51,829 nucleotides of DNA, from contig CAMIKG010000029.1 in NCBI GenBank assembly GCA_946221915.1, positions 1 to 51,829 on the forward strand. Direction: 5' to 3'. A program made the position numbers and the translations under genes. This DNA comes from an uncultured Erwinia sp. (GTDB lineage Bacteria; Pseudomonadota; Gammaproteobacteria; Enterobacterales; Enterobacteriaceae). This document shows, in pieces, positions 8,181 through 16,451 of the stretch (positions are counted from its first letter, which is position 1; the number at the start of each line of letters is the position of its first letter). Under the pieces are notes generated by a model. That model searched no databases. It was not told where the DNA came from and saw only the letters and a program-made list of their open reading frames with translations.

Positions 8181-8624
8181 ATGGAAACGGTATTACGCGC
8201 GGCCAGCATGTATCTGGTGCTGATGGTGGTGCTGAAAATCGCCGGACGGCGCACGCTGCTGGAAATGACCTCGTTTGATTTAATTCTGTTATTAATTATC
8301 AGTGAGGCGACGCAACAGGCGCTGCTGGGCAATGATTTTTCGGTAACCGGGGCGACGCTGACCATCGTGACGCTGGTGACGATGGATATCCTGCTTGGCG
8401 TGCTGAAGAGCTGGCTGCCGCGCCTGGAACTGCTGATTGATGGCGGGCCGCTGGTACTGGTGGAGAATGGCAGGCTGTTGCCGAAGCGGGCACGCAAAGC
8501 GGGAATTACCGAAGCGGATATCCTGCTGTCGGCACGTTCCACCCAGGGGTTGGAGCGGCTGGATCAGATAAAATTTGCCATTCTGGAAAAGAACGGCAAG
8601 ATCTCCATCATTCCCCAATCCTGA
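8181..8624 (+). CDS. DUF421 (YetF-like) membrane protein
   Basis: A 147-residue protein with two or three N-terminal membrane helices (LVLMVVLKIAGRRTLLEMT, then LILLLIISEATQQALLG and a third segment). A small cytoplasmic domain follows, containing the YetF/DUF421 features GGPLVLVENGRL and the alternation of conserved basic and acidic residues in KAGITEADILLSAR. The ATG at 8181 has GGGAG at 8171-8175, so earlier in-frame codons are rejected. The family is known from spore-forming and other bacteria as poorly characterised membrane proteins. The function here is unknown, and the gene is coupled to the unknown membrane protein upstream. Confidence 0.85.
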   Translation: METVLRAASMYLVLMVVLKIAGRRTLLEMTSFDLILLLIISEATQQALLGNDFSVTGATLTIVTLVTMDILLGVLKSWLPRLELLIDGGPLVLVENGRLLPKRARKAGITEADILLSARSTQGLERLDQIKFAILEKNGKISIIPQS

Positions 8625-8635
8625 CAGGAAACATT

Positions 8636-9079
8636 ATGCCAATCTGGGTGGATGCCGATGCGTGTCCAAAAGTGATTAAAGAGGTGCTGTACCGCGCGGC
8701 GGAACGGGCGCAAATCGAGACGACCTTTGTGGCAAACCAGTCACTCAGCGTGCCACCATCGCGTTTTCTGCGCACGCTGCGCGTGGCGGCCGGATTTGAT
8801 GTCGCGGACAACGAGATTGTGCGCCGGGCGGAAAAGGGCGATCTGGTGATTACCGCTGATATCCCGCTGGCGGCGGAAGTGCTGGCAAAAGGGGCGGTGG
8901 CGCTGAATCCGCGCGGCGAGCGCTACAGTGACGCCACCATCCGTGAACGCCTGACGATGCGCGACTTTATGGATACCATGCGCGCCAGCGGTATTCAGAC
9001 CGGTGGACCGGCGGCGTTAAACCAGCGCGATCGTCAGCAGTTCGCCAACGAACTCGATAAGTGGTTACTAAAAGGGTAA
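8636..9079 (+). CDS. yaiI: UPF0178 protein YaiI
   Basis: A 147-residue protein closely matching E. coli YaiI, with the family's DADACP start and the blocks RVAAGFDVADNEIV, LVITADIPLA and RERLTMRDFMD. These acidic blocks resemble PIN-like nucleases, but no activity is established that I know of. It starts 11 bases after the DUF421 gene with AGGA at 8626-8629, so it may be read from the same transcript here. A hairpin follows the stop. Confidence 0.92.
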   Translation: MPIWVDADACPKVIKEVLYRAAERAQIETTFVANQSLSVPPSRFLRTLRVAAGFDVADNEIVRRAEKGDLVITADIPLAAEVLAKGAVALNPRGERYSDATIRERLTMRDFMDTMRASGIQTGGPAALNQRDRQQFANELDKWLLKG

Positions 9080-9101
9080 AACTGGCGTGGGTTCATTCGT
9101 T

Positions 9102-9128
9102 CCCGGAAACGGCCTGGCCGCTTCCGGG
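9102..9128 (+). terminator. Hairpin between yaiI and the DUF2076 gene
   Basis: CCCGGAA (9102-9108) pairs with TTCCGGG (9122-9128), with an inner CGGC/GCCG stem. No clear T-run follows on either strand, so it is a weak terminator or a processing hairpin between convergent genes. Confidence 0.4.
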
Positions 9129-9145
9129 CGAGTCATCTTTATCAC

Positions 9146-9829
9146 TCAGACAAAACTGTCGTCATCGTCAAAGTCACTGCCGCCAAAACCGTTAAAATCA
9201 CTGAAATCATTGCTGGCGTAATCCTGCGGCAGCCCGCCATCCTCATTGAGGAAATTGCCCTGGCCAGCATCGTTAAAGGTATCAAGGCTGGTATCAGGCA
9301 TATCGGGTAGCGCGGGTTCGTTGATAATATTGACGATCTCTTCCGGCTGCGAGTGGTGGAACATGCTGGTCAGCATATTGGCCATCACCACACCGCCTGC
9401 GACACCCACGGCAGTCTGCAGCGCGCCGCCAAGAAAACCGGTGCCGCGTGCGGCGGCAGGTGCTGCGCCCATCGCCGCCTGCTGCTGGGGCGCTGGCGCA
9501 CTGTTCCAGGCGGGTTGCGCGGGTTGTTGCTGAGGCTGGCGATTGCCGCCGCCAAACAATCCGGCGAGGAAACCGCCGCTGCTCTGCTGGGGTTGCTGCT
9601 GCTGTTGCGCGAGGCGGCTTTCCAGTTCACTCACGCGCTCATTCAGTTTTTTCAGCGCCGCTTCCTGAATCAGCAGCGCCTGCGCCATATAGTAAGGCGC
9701 GCCAGGCTGCTGTTGCAGCTGGCTGGCAATCAGTTTTTCCGCCCCGGCATCGCGCGGGCCGGACTGAGATTCGGCCTGTTTCAGACGGCTGAACAGATTC
9801 TCAATCAGGCGTTGTTCTTCATTCTGCAT
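9146..9829 (-). CDS. DUF2076 family protein
   Basis: A 227-residue protein of the DUF2076 type. It contains an N-terminal helical region (EEQRLIENLFSRLKQAE and an extended helix that ends in a coiled coil with a QQQQ run), a Gly/Gln/Pro/Ala-rich linker, a short hydrophobic stretch (GGALQTAVGVAGGVVMANML) and a very acidic, Phe-rich C-terminus ending DFDDDDSFV. GGAGG lies at good spacing before the ATG at 9829. The cellular role is not established. The low-complexity middle and acidic tail suggest a flexible scaffold. It stands alone, converging on yaiI. Confidence 0.8.
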   Translation of the reverse strand: MQNEEQRLIENLFSRLKQAESQSGPRDAGAEKLIASQLQQQPGAPYYMAQALLIQEAALKKLNERVSELESRLAQQQQQPQQSSGGFLAGLFGGGNRQPQQQPAQPAWNSAPAPQQQAAMGAAPAAARGTGFLGGALQTAVGVAGGVVMANMLTSMFHHSQPEEIVNIINEPALPDMPDTSLDTFNDAGQGNFLNEDGGLPQDYASNDFSDFNGFGGSDFDDDDSFV

Positions 9830-10135
9830 GGATAGACCTCCGTAAACAGGTAACAGAGATATTCTGGCTATCGCCGGGGGAAAGTAAATCAGCGCGGCGT
9901 AAGCAAATGTTGCCGTTGCAAAACGGTGTAAATTTCATGACTGATGCACAAAACGTGCATGCGATTTCCTAATTCAATCATCGGGTTAACAATCAGCCCC
10001 TGCTCCCGATGCGTAAAATGGACGTCATGCTGGCTCACGGCGAAAATTGTCGGTATGATGCGACGCAAAGTTGACCTGTTTTCGCCTTGCTGAGGAGCCA
10101 GCAGCTCCGGTAATGTGGCTGAGGAAGTGCTATTT
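9830..10135. other. aroL upstream region with operator-like palindrome
   Basis: This 306-base gap holds no credible gene. An inverted repeat ATGCAC-N5-GTGCAT lies at 9944-9960. TGTAAA at 9927-9932 could be half of a TyrR box but its partner half is poor. TATGAT at 10054-10059 may be a -10 element for aroL, without a convincing -35. In E. coli aroL is controlled by TyrR and TrpR; I cannot confirm either here. Confidence 0.4.
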
Positions 10136-10660
10136 ATGTCGTTACCCATCTATCTGATCGGTGCCCGCGGTTGCGGTAAAACTACTGTTGGACACGCGCT
10201 GGCGCTGGCGCTGGATTATGCGTTTCGCGATACCGATCATTTTCTGCAGCAGAGTACGCAACAAACGGTTGCCGATATTGTGGCTGCGGAAGGGTGGGAG
10301 GGATTTCGCCGGCGTGAAAGCCAGTCGCTGATTGCTGTCACCGCCTCTGCCACGGTGGTGGCGACGGGGGGCGGCATGGTGCTGGCGGAAGAGAACCGTC
10401 AGTTTATGCGCGAGCAGGGCCAGGTGATTTATCTGCATGCCGATGCAGAAGTGCTGGCATCGCGGCTGGAAGCTTATCCGGAAGAGGCGCAACGGCCAAC
10501 GCTGACGGGCCGTCCTATTGCCGATGAGATGGTGGAAGTGCTGAAACAGCGCGACCAGCTCTACCATCAGGCTGCTCACCATGTGATTAATGCGATGCAG
10601 CCGCCGGAGCAGGTGGTGCAACAGCTGCTGCAGGTGCTGTCGCTGGCACGCGCCAGCTAA
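10136..10660 (+). CDS. aroL: Shikimate kinase II
   Basis: A 174-residue kinase that phosphorylates shikimate at the 3-OH with ATP, in the common aromatic pathway. The Walker A motif GARGCGKTT is at 9-17. The shikimate-binding DTD (FRDTDHFL) and the GGGMVL loop are present, and the lid RPTLTGRP matches AroL rather than AroK. ATG 10136 has GAGGAAG at the right distance, so the earlier in-frame codon at 10115 is rejected. It is followed by yaiA and aroM as in E. coli. Confidence 0.95.
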   Translation: MSLPIYLIGARGCGKTTVGHALALALDYAFRDTDHFLQQSTQQTVADIVAAEGWEGFRRRESQSLIAVTASATVVATGGGMVLAEENRQFMREQGQVIYLHADAEVLASRLEAYPEEAQRPTLTGRPIADEMVEVLKQRDQLYHQAAHHVINAMQPPEQVVQQLLQVLSLARAS

Positions 10661-10810
10661 CACCGCTATTTTTCTGCCTAACGCTGTCGCTTCCGGCAGC
10701 GTAATCCTCTTCCCTGATCCCGCGTGATGCTGTGTCTGCCTGCTATGTCCCCTCTGCGTCTGCCGTTGTCTATACTTACCCTGAATCTGGCAATTATGAG
10801 GAAAGTATCG

Positions 10811-11002
10811 ATGGCGACAAGACCTTCATATCCACGTAAAGCGCGCGTTGAACCGGTTGAAAAAGGACCGCAGGGAAAGACCGTTACCTGGTATGAGCTG
10901 CGTGCCGACCATCCGCGACCCAATACGCTAATCAGTGAACATCAAACCGAACAGGAAGCGCTGGACGCGCAACAACGCTACGAAGATGTTGAAAAAGAGT
11001 AG
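10811..11002 (+). CDS. yaiA: Small protein YaiA
   Basis: A 63-residue protein, the same length as E. coli YaiA, with the shared core TVTWYELRADHP, LISEH and QRYEDVEKE. ATG 10811 is preceded by GAGG at 10799-10802; the longer frame from 10724 lacks a ribosome site. It sits between aroL and aroM, where it is co-regulated with the aromatic pathway in E. coli. Its biochemical role is unknown. Confidence 0.92.
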   Translation: MATRPSYPRKARVEPVEKGPQGKTVTWYELRADHPRPNTLISEHQTEQEALDAQQRYEDVEKE

Positions 11003-11050
11003 TTACGCAGCCGCATCTGACCTGACGCCCTGCGGCGTGGGAAAGGTATT

Positions 11051-11728
11051 ATGAAACCAACACTGGTGACCCTTACCCTCGGACACTCGCCGCGCAGCGA
11101 CATTTTGCCGCTGCTGCTGGAGCATCTGCCCGAAGAACATATCGCCCACGCCGGGCTGCTCGACGGGCTGACGGCAGAGGACGTCACCGCGCAATTTGCC
11201 GCCCTGCCTGGGGAAAGGCTGCGGGTGACGCGATTGCGTGAGGGAAGCCAGGTTTGCCTGTCGGCTATCAAAGTGGAGCTTGCGCTACAGCATAAGATCC
11301 TCGAACTGGAGCGGCAGGGGTTCGGGATCATTATGCTGCTTTGCAGCGGCCAGTTTACTGCGCTCTGGACGCATCAGGCGCTGTTGCTGGAGCCTGATCG
11401 CATTATCCCCCCGCTGGTGCAGTCTATTGTCGACGGCCATCAGGTGGGTATCGTCGTACCCACCTGGCAGCAGATTGATGAACAGCGCGAGAAATGGAAC
11501 AGTCTGCATAAAGCGCCCTGTTTTGCCGTTGCCAGCCCGTGGCAGGATGAAGAGGCGGCGCTGCGCGCTGCAGCGCAGTCACTCCGCGAGCAGGGGGCGG
11601 AAGTGGTGGTGCTTGACTGCTTTGGCTATCATCAGCAACATCGTGACCTGTTGCAGAAGTTACTGAATATACCGGTATTGTTGTCGAATGTGCTGGTGGC
11701 GAAACTGGCGGCGGAGCTGCTGGTGTAA
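11051..11728 (+). CDS. aroM: AroM protein
   Basis: A 225-residue protein with the same length and order as E. coli AroM, which belongs to the aspartate/glutamate racemase-like superfamily. It begins with VTLTLGHSPRSDI and contains IIMLLCSGQF and VVVLDCFGYH, whose two cysteines are placed as in racemase folds. The reaction is not established. It is the third gene of the aroL-yaiA-aroM cluster, 48 bases after yaiA, and is likely on the same transcript. Confidence 0.92.
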   Translation: MKPTLVTLTLGHSPRSDILPLLLEHLPEEHIAHAGLLDGLTAEDVTAQFAALPGERLRVTRLREGSQVCLSAIKVELALQHKILELERQGFGIIMLLCSGQFTALWTHQALLLEPDRIIPPLVQSIVDGHQVGIVVPTWQQIDEQREKWNSLHKAPCFAVASPWQDEEAALRAAAQSLREQGAEVVVLDCFGYHQQHRDLLQKLLNIPVLLSNVLVAKLAAELLV

Positions 11729-11767
11729 TCCACTCGTGAAACGGGCGACATTCCCGATGAATTTTGC

Positions 11768-11797
11768 GTGACAGAGCGTGAAACAAACCTCTACACT
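11768..11797 (+). promoter_or_regulatory. Putative ppnP promoter
   Basis: GTGACA (11768-11773, five of six to TTGACA) and TACACT (11792-11797) are 18 bases apart, 39 bases before the ppnP start. A sigma-70 promoter is inferred. Confidence 0.5.
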
Positions 11798-11835
11798 GAT
11801 TTTCCAACTATTTTCTCTGCTTTTAAGGAAGTTGC

Positions 11836-12120
11836 ATGGTCAACGTTAACGAGTATTTTGACGGAAAGGTGAAATCTCTGGGCTTCACCAGCGCCAGTAC
11901 CGGACGCGCCAGCGTTGGTGTCATGGCGGAAGGTGAGTACACTTTCGGCACCGCTCAGGCGGAAGAGATGACCGTGGTAAGCGGTTCACTGACTGTGCTG
12001 CTGCCGGGCGAAACGCAGTGGACCCGTTACGAAGCGGGCCAGGTGTTTAACGTGCCAGCGCACAGCGAGTTTCATCTGCAGGTCGCCGAGCCGACGTCTT
12101 ATCTCTGCCGTTACCTGTGA
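11836..12120 (+). CDS. ppnP: Pyrimidine/purine nucleoside phosphorylase PpnP (YaiE)
   Basis: A 94-residue single-domain cupin, the full length of E. coli PpnP. It phosphorolyses several nucleosides to the free base and ribose-1-phosphate. Family blocks include NEYFDGKVKSLGF, TASTGRASVGVM-like sequence, GEYTFGT and the ending VPAHSEFHLQV...SYLCRYL. AAGGAAG precedes the ATG. It stands between aroM and rdgC as in E. coli, but here a MarR regulator and a gene remnant intervene before rdgC. Confidence 0.94.
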   Translation: MVNVNEYFDGKVKSLGFTSASTGRASVGVMAEGEYTFGTAQAEEMTVVSGSLTVLLPGETQWTRYEAGQVFNVPAHSEFHLQVAEPTSYLCRYL

Positions 12121-12126
12121 TTTTCT

Positions 12127-12178
12127 CCCCGTCCTCACGGGCGGGGATGAACACTGGCGTTTTCACTGTGGCAAACGC
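12127..12178 (+). terminator. Hairpins between ppnP and the MarR gene
   Basis: CCCGT/ACGGG within 12128-12141 is followed by GGCGTTT (12155-12161) pairing with AAACGCC (12173-12179). A T-rich stretch follows near 12188. The two stems together probably end ppnP and possibly the convergent MarR transcript. Confidence 0.45.
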
Positions 12179-12188
12179 CGGTCAGCAT

Positions 12189-12713
12189 TTATCTTTTCTT
12201 ACCCGCAGCAGCATCCTTCTCCAGCGCCACCATAAGCAGCGACAGTGCATTATCCAGTTCCGCCAGCGTCTGCGCAGAAAGCACTGACAAAATTTGCCGC
12301 TGATTGTCGACGTGATCTTCCACCGCTTTATTAATTACATCGAGTCCCTTTTGCGTCAGCTGCACCAGCATACTGCGTGCATCGTCGGCATTCGGCTTAC
12401 GCTCAATCAGTTCCCGGGCTTCCAGCAGCTTCAGACGATGGGTCATGGTGCCGGACGTAATCATCAGTGAGGAAAAAAGTGCGGTGGGCGACAGGCAATG
12501 TGGCGCGCCCGCACGGCGTAACGTCGCCAGCATATCGAATTCCCAGCGCACCAGGCCGTGAGGGGTGAAAGCGGCCTCCACTCGCGGTTCCAGCAGCATG
12601 ACGCAGCGTTTCAGGCGACCAAGCGGCCCCATTGGGCTGGCGTCGATATCGGGTCTTTCGCGTCGCCATTGCTCCAGGATCGCGTCGACCGCATCGGCTT
12701 TGCGTATGTTCAT
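12189..12713 (-). CDS. MarR family transcriptional regulator
   Basis: A 174-residue dimeric repressor-type protein. The winged helix lies in the middle (FDMLATLRRAGAPHCLSPTALFSSL, then the recognition helix ITSGTMTHRLKLLEARELI and the wing RKPNADDARSMLVQLTQKG). This layout resembles the PecS/EmrR branch, where an N-terminal extension and a long dimer helix flank the fold. It is divergent from the decayed EamA permease fragment at 12787, and two operator-like palindromes lie between them. PecS-type regulators are typically divergent from an EamA (PecM) exporter. With the permease lost, its present target is unknown. Confidence 0.9.
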   Translation of the reverse strand: MNIRKADAVDAILEQWRRERPDIDASPMGPLGRLKRCVMLLEPRVEAAFTPHGLVRWEFDMLATLRRAGAPHCLSPTALFSSLMITSGTMTHRLKLLEARELIERKPNADDARSMLVQLTQKGLDVINKAVEDHVDNQRQILSVLSAQTLAELDNALSLLMVALEKDAAAGKKR

Positions 12714-12724
12714 TTGTGCTCCAC

Positions 12725-12782
12725 TGTCCTGGCGTCAAGATACAAACTTAGCAGTGTTCTGCATTATCTTGAAATCGAGGTA
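12725..12782. promoter_or_regulatory. Two putative MarR operators
   Basis: The site at 12765-12782 reads TATCTTGA-AA-TCGAGGTA and the site at 12725-12742 reads TGTCCTGG-CG-TCAAGATA. Each has one perfect half-site (TATCTTGA or its complement) and one weaker half. The centres are 40 bases apart, near four helix turns. They span the start of the MarR gene and the divergent remnant, fitting autoregulation. Confidence 0.55.
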
Positions 12783-12786
12783 GTTG

Positions 12787-12977
12787 GTGAATGGTCTGGG
12801 TGTTTCCTTTAAGGATATCCTGCTGACGGCACTGGCTCCAGCGATCCGGGGCTTAACATCTATCGTCACGTCACAGTTTTTACTAACCGCCGCTCCTTAC
12901 CGCTGCGCTGTTGCGCACTCTGCCGGTTGTTGTTGCAGAGGCTGGTGTAAGGCGGTGTCGCGAGATGCAGTGATGTA
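12787..12977 (+). pseudogene. 5' remnant of an EamA (PecM-like) permease
   Basis: From GTG 12787 the frame reads FKDILLTALAPAI and then SIVTSQFL, the typical start of an EamA/DMT exporter in which the usual Trp-Gly is replaced by Arg-Gly. Near 12900 the similarity jumps to another frame (LTAALLRTLP, followed by RRCREM), showing a frameshift. Only about the first 60 codons of an expected 280-300 remain, and rdgC's terminator follows at once. The start is just behind the MarR operators, so this is the lost partner of that regulator. Recognition rests on remembered family sequence. Confidence 0.6.
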
Positions 12978-13001
12978 CGCAGCGGGTGAAAAGTGAATGG
13001 G

Positions 13002-13025
13002 CCTCCCCCGGCATTAAGGGGGAGG
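13002..13025 (-). terminator. rdgC terminator
   Basis: CCTCCCCC (13002-13009) pairs with GGGGGAGG (13018-13025). On the minus strand the stem is followed by a CACTTTTCAC stretch, so it ends rdgC. Confidence 0.6.
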
Positions 13026-13032
13026 AGGGGAG

Positions 13033-13944
13033 TTAACGCTGTGCTTCACCACCCAGCGCTTCCACCGTATTGCTGATCAGTGCGGCAAGCTCACTGGTCA
13101 TCAGAATAAAGTCGGCGTCAAAGCGTTGCGCGAAGTCGTCACGGTCGATATCGTCATTCTGCTCGCGCAGGGTGTCAGAAAACTTCAGGCGCTTCAGTGA
13201 ACCATCATCCGACAGCATCAGCTGAATACGCTCCTGCCAGTCGAGCGCCAGTTTGGTCACCAGCTTGCCCGCTTCGATATGGTTGGCGATCTCATCGCTG
13301 ACCAGATCCTGCTTCTTACAGCGGATCACGCCGCCATCTTCCAGAATTGCTTTCAGCTCCGCTTCATCCATCAACGCAAAGCCCGCTGGCAGCTCGCCGG
13401 AGCGCACCCATTCGGTCATCGTCAGCTCAATCGGGCTTTCCATGGTCAGCGGCACCACTGGCAGTGAACCGAGGCTTTTGCGCAGCAGCGCCAGCGTATC
13501 TTCCGCTTTTTTCGCGCTGGCGCAGTCGACCATAATCAGGTTGTTAACAGTGTCGATCCATAAAAAAGTCTGGCTGAAACGGCTGAAGGCGCGTGGCAGC
13601 AGGCTGTGCAGCACTTCATCTTTCAGCGAGTCTTTCTCGGTTTTTTTCAGCTTGCGCTGCTGCTCGGCTTCCAGCTTGTCGATTTTCGCTTCCAGCGCCT
13701 GTTTGATCACCGGCGACGGCAGGATCTTCTCTTCTTTACGCGCACAAATCAGAATTTGCCCGTTGTTCACATGCGTCAGCGCATCGCTGCGTGAACCCAT
13801 TGGCGACACCCAGCCGGTTTTCGCCATATCCTGGCTGCCGCAGGGGCTGAAGGAACAGGCGTCGAGTTGTTTTTCCAGATCGTCGATGGACAGCGGAATA
13901 TCACGATTCAGACGATAAACCATCAAATTTTTAAACCACAACAT
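13033..13944 (-). CDS. rdgC: Recombination-associated protein RdgC
   Basis: A 303-residue nucleoid protein that forms a ring dimer around duplex DNA and restrains RecA-dependent recombination. It matches E. coli RdgC (303) nearly throughout, for example SPVIKQALEAKI, KKTEKDSLKDEVLHSLLPRAF, ASAKKAEDTLALLRKSL and the ending GGEAQR. It is divergent from mak, as in E. coli. Confidence 0.97.
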   Translation of the reverse strand: MLWFKNLMVYRLNRDIPLSIDDLEKQLDACSFSPCGSQDMAKTGWVSPMGSRSDALTHVNNGQILICARKEEKILPSPVIKQALEAKIDKLEAEQQRKLKKTEKDSLKDEVLHSLLPRAFSRFSQTFLWIDTVNNLIMVDCASAKKAEDTLALLRKSLGSLPVVPLTMESPIELTMTEWVRSGELPAGFALMDEAELKAILEDGGVIRCKKQDLVSDEIANHIEAGKLVTKLALDWQERIQLMLSDDGSLKRLKFSDTLREQNDDIDRDDFAQRFDADFILMTSELAALISNTVEALGGEAQR

Positions 13945-14080
13945 GGTTTTTCCTTAGCCGGGGAGCACTCTAAAAGTCAGCGCGCATCATAGCGAAACAT
14001 CGCGCGCGTTTCATCCATTGCCTTTCTGCTGGTGTCCTTCTAAGGTGATGACGACATGTCGAATAATGAGGAATAAAAAC

Positions 14081-14989
14081 ATGCGTATTGGTATTGATTT
14101 AGGTGGCACCAAAACTGAAGTGATCGCCCTGGCTGACGACGGGCAGCAGCTGTTCCGCCATCGCGTGCCGACACCGCGTGATGATTATCAGCAGACGCTG
14201 CAGGCGATTGCCGGGCTGGTGGCGCTGGCGGAGCGGGAAACCGGCAATAAAGGCAGTGTCGGCATCGGCATTCCAGGCACGCTGTCGCCTTACCGGGGAA
14301 CAGTGAAGAATGCGAATTCAACCTGGCTGAACGGTCGGCCACTGGATCATGACCTCGCTGCGCTGTTAAAGCGTGAGGTGCGCATCGCCAATGACGCCAA
14401 CTGCCTGGCGGTGTCTGAAGCGGTCGACGGCGCGGCGGCAGGCAAGGCGACGGTATTTGCGGTGATTATTGGCACTGGCTGCGGTTCCGGGGTGGCGCTG
14501 AAGGGTCAGGCGCACAGCGGCGGCAATGGCGTCGCCGGTGAGTGGGGACATAATCCGCTGCCGTGGATGGATGAAGACGAGTTGCGTTATCGGGAAGAAG
14601 TTTCCTGTTATTGCGGCAAAGCGGGCTGCATCGAAACCTTTATCTCCGGCACCGGTTTCGCCACGGACTATCAGCGTCTGAGCGGCCTGTCGTTAAAGGG
14701 GCCGGAAATTATGCAGCGGCTGGCGCAGCAGGATGCGGTGGCAGAGCTGGCGATGAGCCGCTATGAGCTGCGTCTGGCGAAATCGCTGGCGCATGTGGTG
14801 AATATCCTCGACCCGGATGTGATTGTGCTCGGCGGCGGCATGAGCAATGTTGAACGCCTGTACCAGACGGTACCGCAGCTGATCAAAAAATGGGTGTTCG
14901 GCGGCGAGTGTGAAACGCCGGTGCTGCAGGCAAAGCATGGCGATTCCAGCGGCGTGCGCGGCGCGGCCTGGCTCTGGCCGCAGGCATAA
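14081..14989 (+). CDS. mak: Fructokinase Mak (ROK family)
   Basis: A 302-residue cytoplasmic ROK kinase, the length of E. coli Mak, phosphorylating fructose (and mannose weakly) at C6. It has the phosphate-1 motif IDLGGTKTE at the N-terminus, the sugar-binding GGNGVAGEWGH stretch and the ROK zinc motif CYCGKAGCIE. ATG 14081 is chosen because GAGG lies at 14068-14071; the upstream in-frame codon at 14018 has no such support. The araJ gene that follows mak in E. coli is absent, replaced by the permease cluster. Confidence 0.93.
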   Translation: MRIGIDLGGTKTEVIALADDGQQLFRHRVPTPRDDYQQTLQAIAGLVALAERETGNKGSVGIGIPGTLSPYRGTVKNANSTWLNGRPLDHDLAALLKREVRIANDANCLAVSEAVDGAAAGKATVFAVIIGTGCGSGVALKGQAHSGGNGVAGEWGHNPLPWMDEDELRYREEVSCYCGKAGCIETFISGTGFATDYQRLSGLSLKGPEIMQRLAQQDAVAELAMSRYELRLAKSLAHVVNILDPDVIVLGGGMSNVERLYQTVPQLIKKWVFGGECETPVLQAKHGDSSGVRGAAWLWPQA

Positions 14990-15023
14990 TCGCCCGCTCT
15001 CCGTAGGGAGAGCGGGGCAGGCA

Positions 15024-16391
15024 TTACTTGCTGCCGGTTAACATTTCATCCACTGGCGCGCTGGCGCGCAGGGTTTTCGACATCAGGAACCAGGCGTAGC
15101 CGAACGCCATCATGGCGATAAACAGACCGCCGATCAGCGGGTTAAACCACAGCATGGCGATCAGGCACACCAGCGCCAGCACCAGCGCAATGCCGGGGAC
15201 AATCGGGTAACCCGGCGCGCGGAAGCTGCGCGCCATCTCCGGCGCAGTCTGACGCAGGCGGAACAGGCTCAGCATGCTCATCAGATACATCACAATCGCG
15301 CCAAACACCGCCATGGTGATCATCGCCGCCGTCAGGCTCATGCCCTGCAGGTTAATCCAGCTGTCGCTGAAGATGGCGGCGATACCAATGACGCCACCGG
15401 CGAGAATGGCGCGATGCGGCGTCTGGAAACGGGAGAGTTTCGCCAGCCCCGGCGGCAGATAACCGGCGCGCGCCAGCGCGAAGAACTGGCGTGAATAGCC
15501 GAGAATAATGCCGTGGAAACTGGCGACCAGACCAAACAGGCCAATCCACACCAGCATATGCATCCAGCCCGAGTTTTCACCGACAATCATTTTCATCGCC
15601 TGCGGCAGCGGGTTGTTAATATTCGACAGCGTGCGCCAGTCGCCCGCGCCGCCCGCCAGCAGCATCACGCCAATCGCCAGCACCACCAGCGTCAGGATGC
15701 CGCTAATATAGGCTTTCGGAATGGTGCGCTGCGGATCTTTTGCCTCTTCGGCGGCCATCGCTGCGCCTTCAATGGCAAGGAAAAACCAGATGGCAAAGGG
15801 GATGGCGGCGAAAATGCCTGAGACCGCAGGCAGACCAAAACTGTCGCCGCCAGACCAGCCATTGGCGACAAAATTTGTCACGCTAAAGCCTGGCGCGACC
15901 ACACCCATAAACACCAGCAGTTCACCTACCGCCAGCACGGTGACAAACAATTCAAAGGTCGCCGCCAGTTTGACGCCGAGAATATTCAGCGTCATAAACA
16001 CCAGATACGCGCCGACGGCGGCATATTTCGGATTGAGTTCAGGAAACTGCACATTCAGGTAGGCGCCAATCGCCATCGCAATCGCCGGTGGTGCAAAGAC
16101 AAATTCAATCAGCGTCGCCATTCCGGCAATCAGCCCGCCGGTTTCGCCAAAGGCGCGGCGGCTGTAAGCAAAAGGGCCACCAGCATGCGGAATGGCGGTG
16201 GTCAGTTCGGTAAAGCTAAAAATAAAACAGGTGTACATGGTGGCAATCAGCGCGGTGGTGATGAGAAAGCCCAGCGTGCCCGCCACGCCCCAGCCGTAGC
16301 TCCAGCCGAAATACTCACCGGAAATCACCAGACCTACCGCAATGCCCCACAGATGTATCGTGCCCAGCGTGGGCTTTAGTTTGCTTGTCAT
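15024..16391 (-). CDS. Ethanolamine permease (APC superfamily)
   Basis: A 455-residue inner-membrane transporter with about 12 hydrophobic segments. The N-terminus GIAVGLVISGEYFGWSYGWG and the block FSFTELTTAIPHAGGPFAYSRRA are typical of the ethanolamine permease (Eat) branch rather than amino-acid permeases. The conserved APC signature EEAKDPQRTIPKAY is present. It is divergent from a phosphotransferase at 16654 across a 262-base control region with repeated GTCAA sites, with an AraC regulator further on. This suggests uptake of ethanolamine or a related amino alcohol. The eutBC lyase genes are not here. Substrate assignment is by family only. Confidence 0.85.
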   Translation of the reverse strand: MTSKLKPTLGTIHLWGIAVGLVISGEYFGWSYGWGVAGTLGFLITTALIATMYTCFIFSFTELTTAIPHAGGPFAYSRRAFGETGGLIAGMATLIEFVFAPPAIAMAIGAYLNVQFPELNPKYAAVGAYLVFMTLNILGVKLAATFELFVTVLAVGELLVFMGVVAPGFSVTNFVANGWSGGDSFGLPAVSGIFAAIPFAIWFFLAIEGAAMAAEEAKDPQRTIPKAYISGILTLVVLAIGVMLLAGGAGDWRTLSNINNPLPQAMKMIVGENSGWMHMLVWIGLFGLVASFHGIILGYSRQFFALARAGYLPPGLAKLSRFQTPHRAILAGGVIGIAAIFSDSWINLQGMSLTAAMITMAVFGAIVMYLMSMLSLFRLRQTAPEMARSFRAPGYPIVPGIALVLALVCLIAMLWFNPLIGGLFIAMMAFGYAWFLMSKTLRASAPVDEMLTGSK

Positions 16392-16451
16392 GCCGTCATC
16401 CCCGTTATCGTTGCGTTATTTGAGGTCTGCGCCTCACCCGGTTAACCCTGT

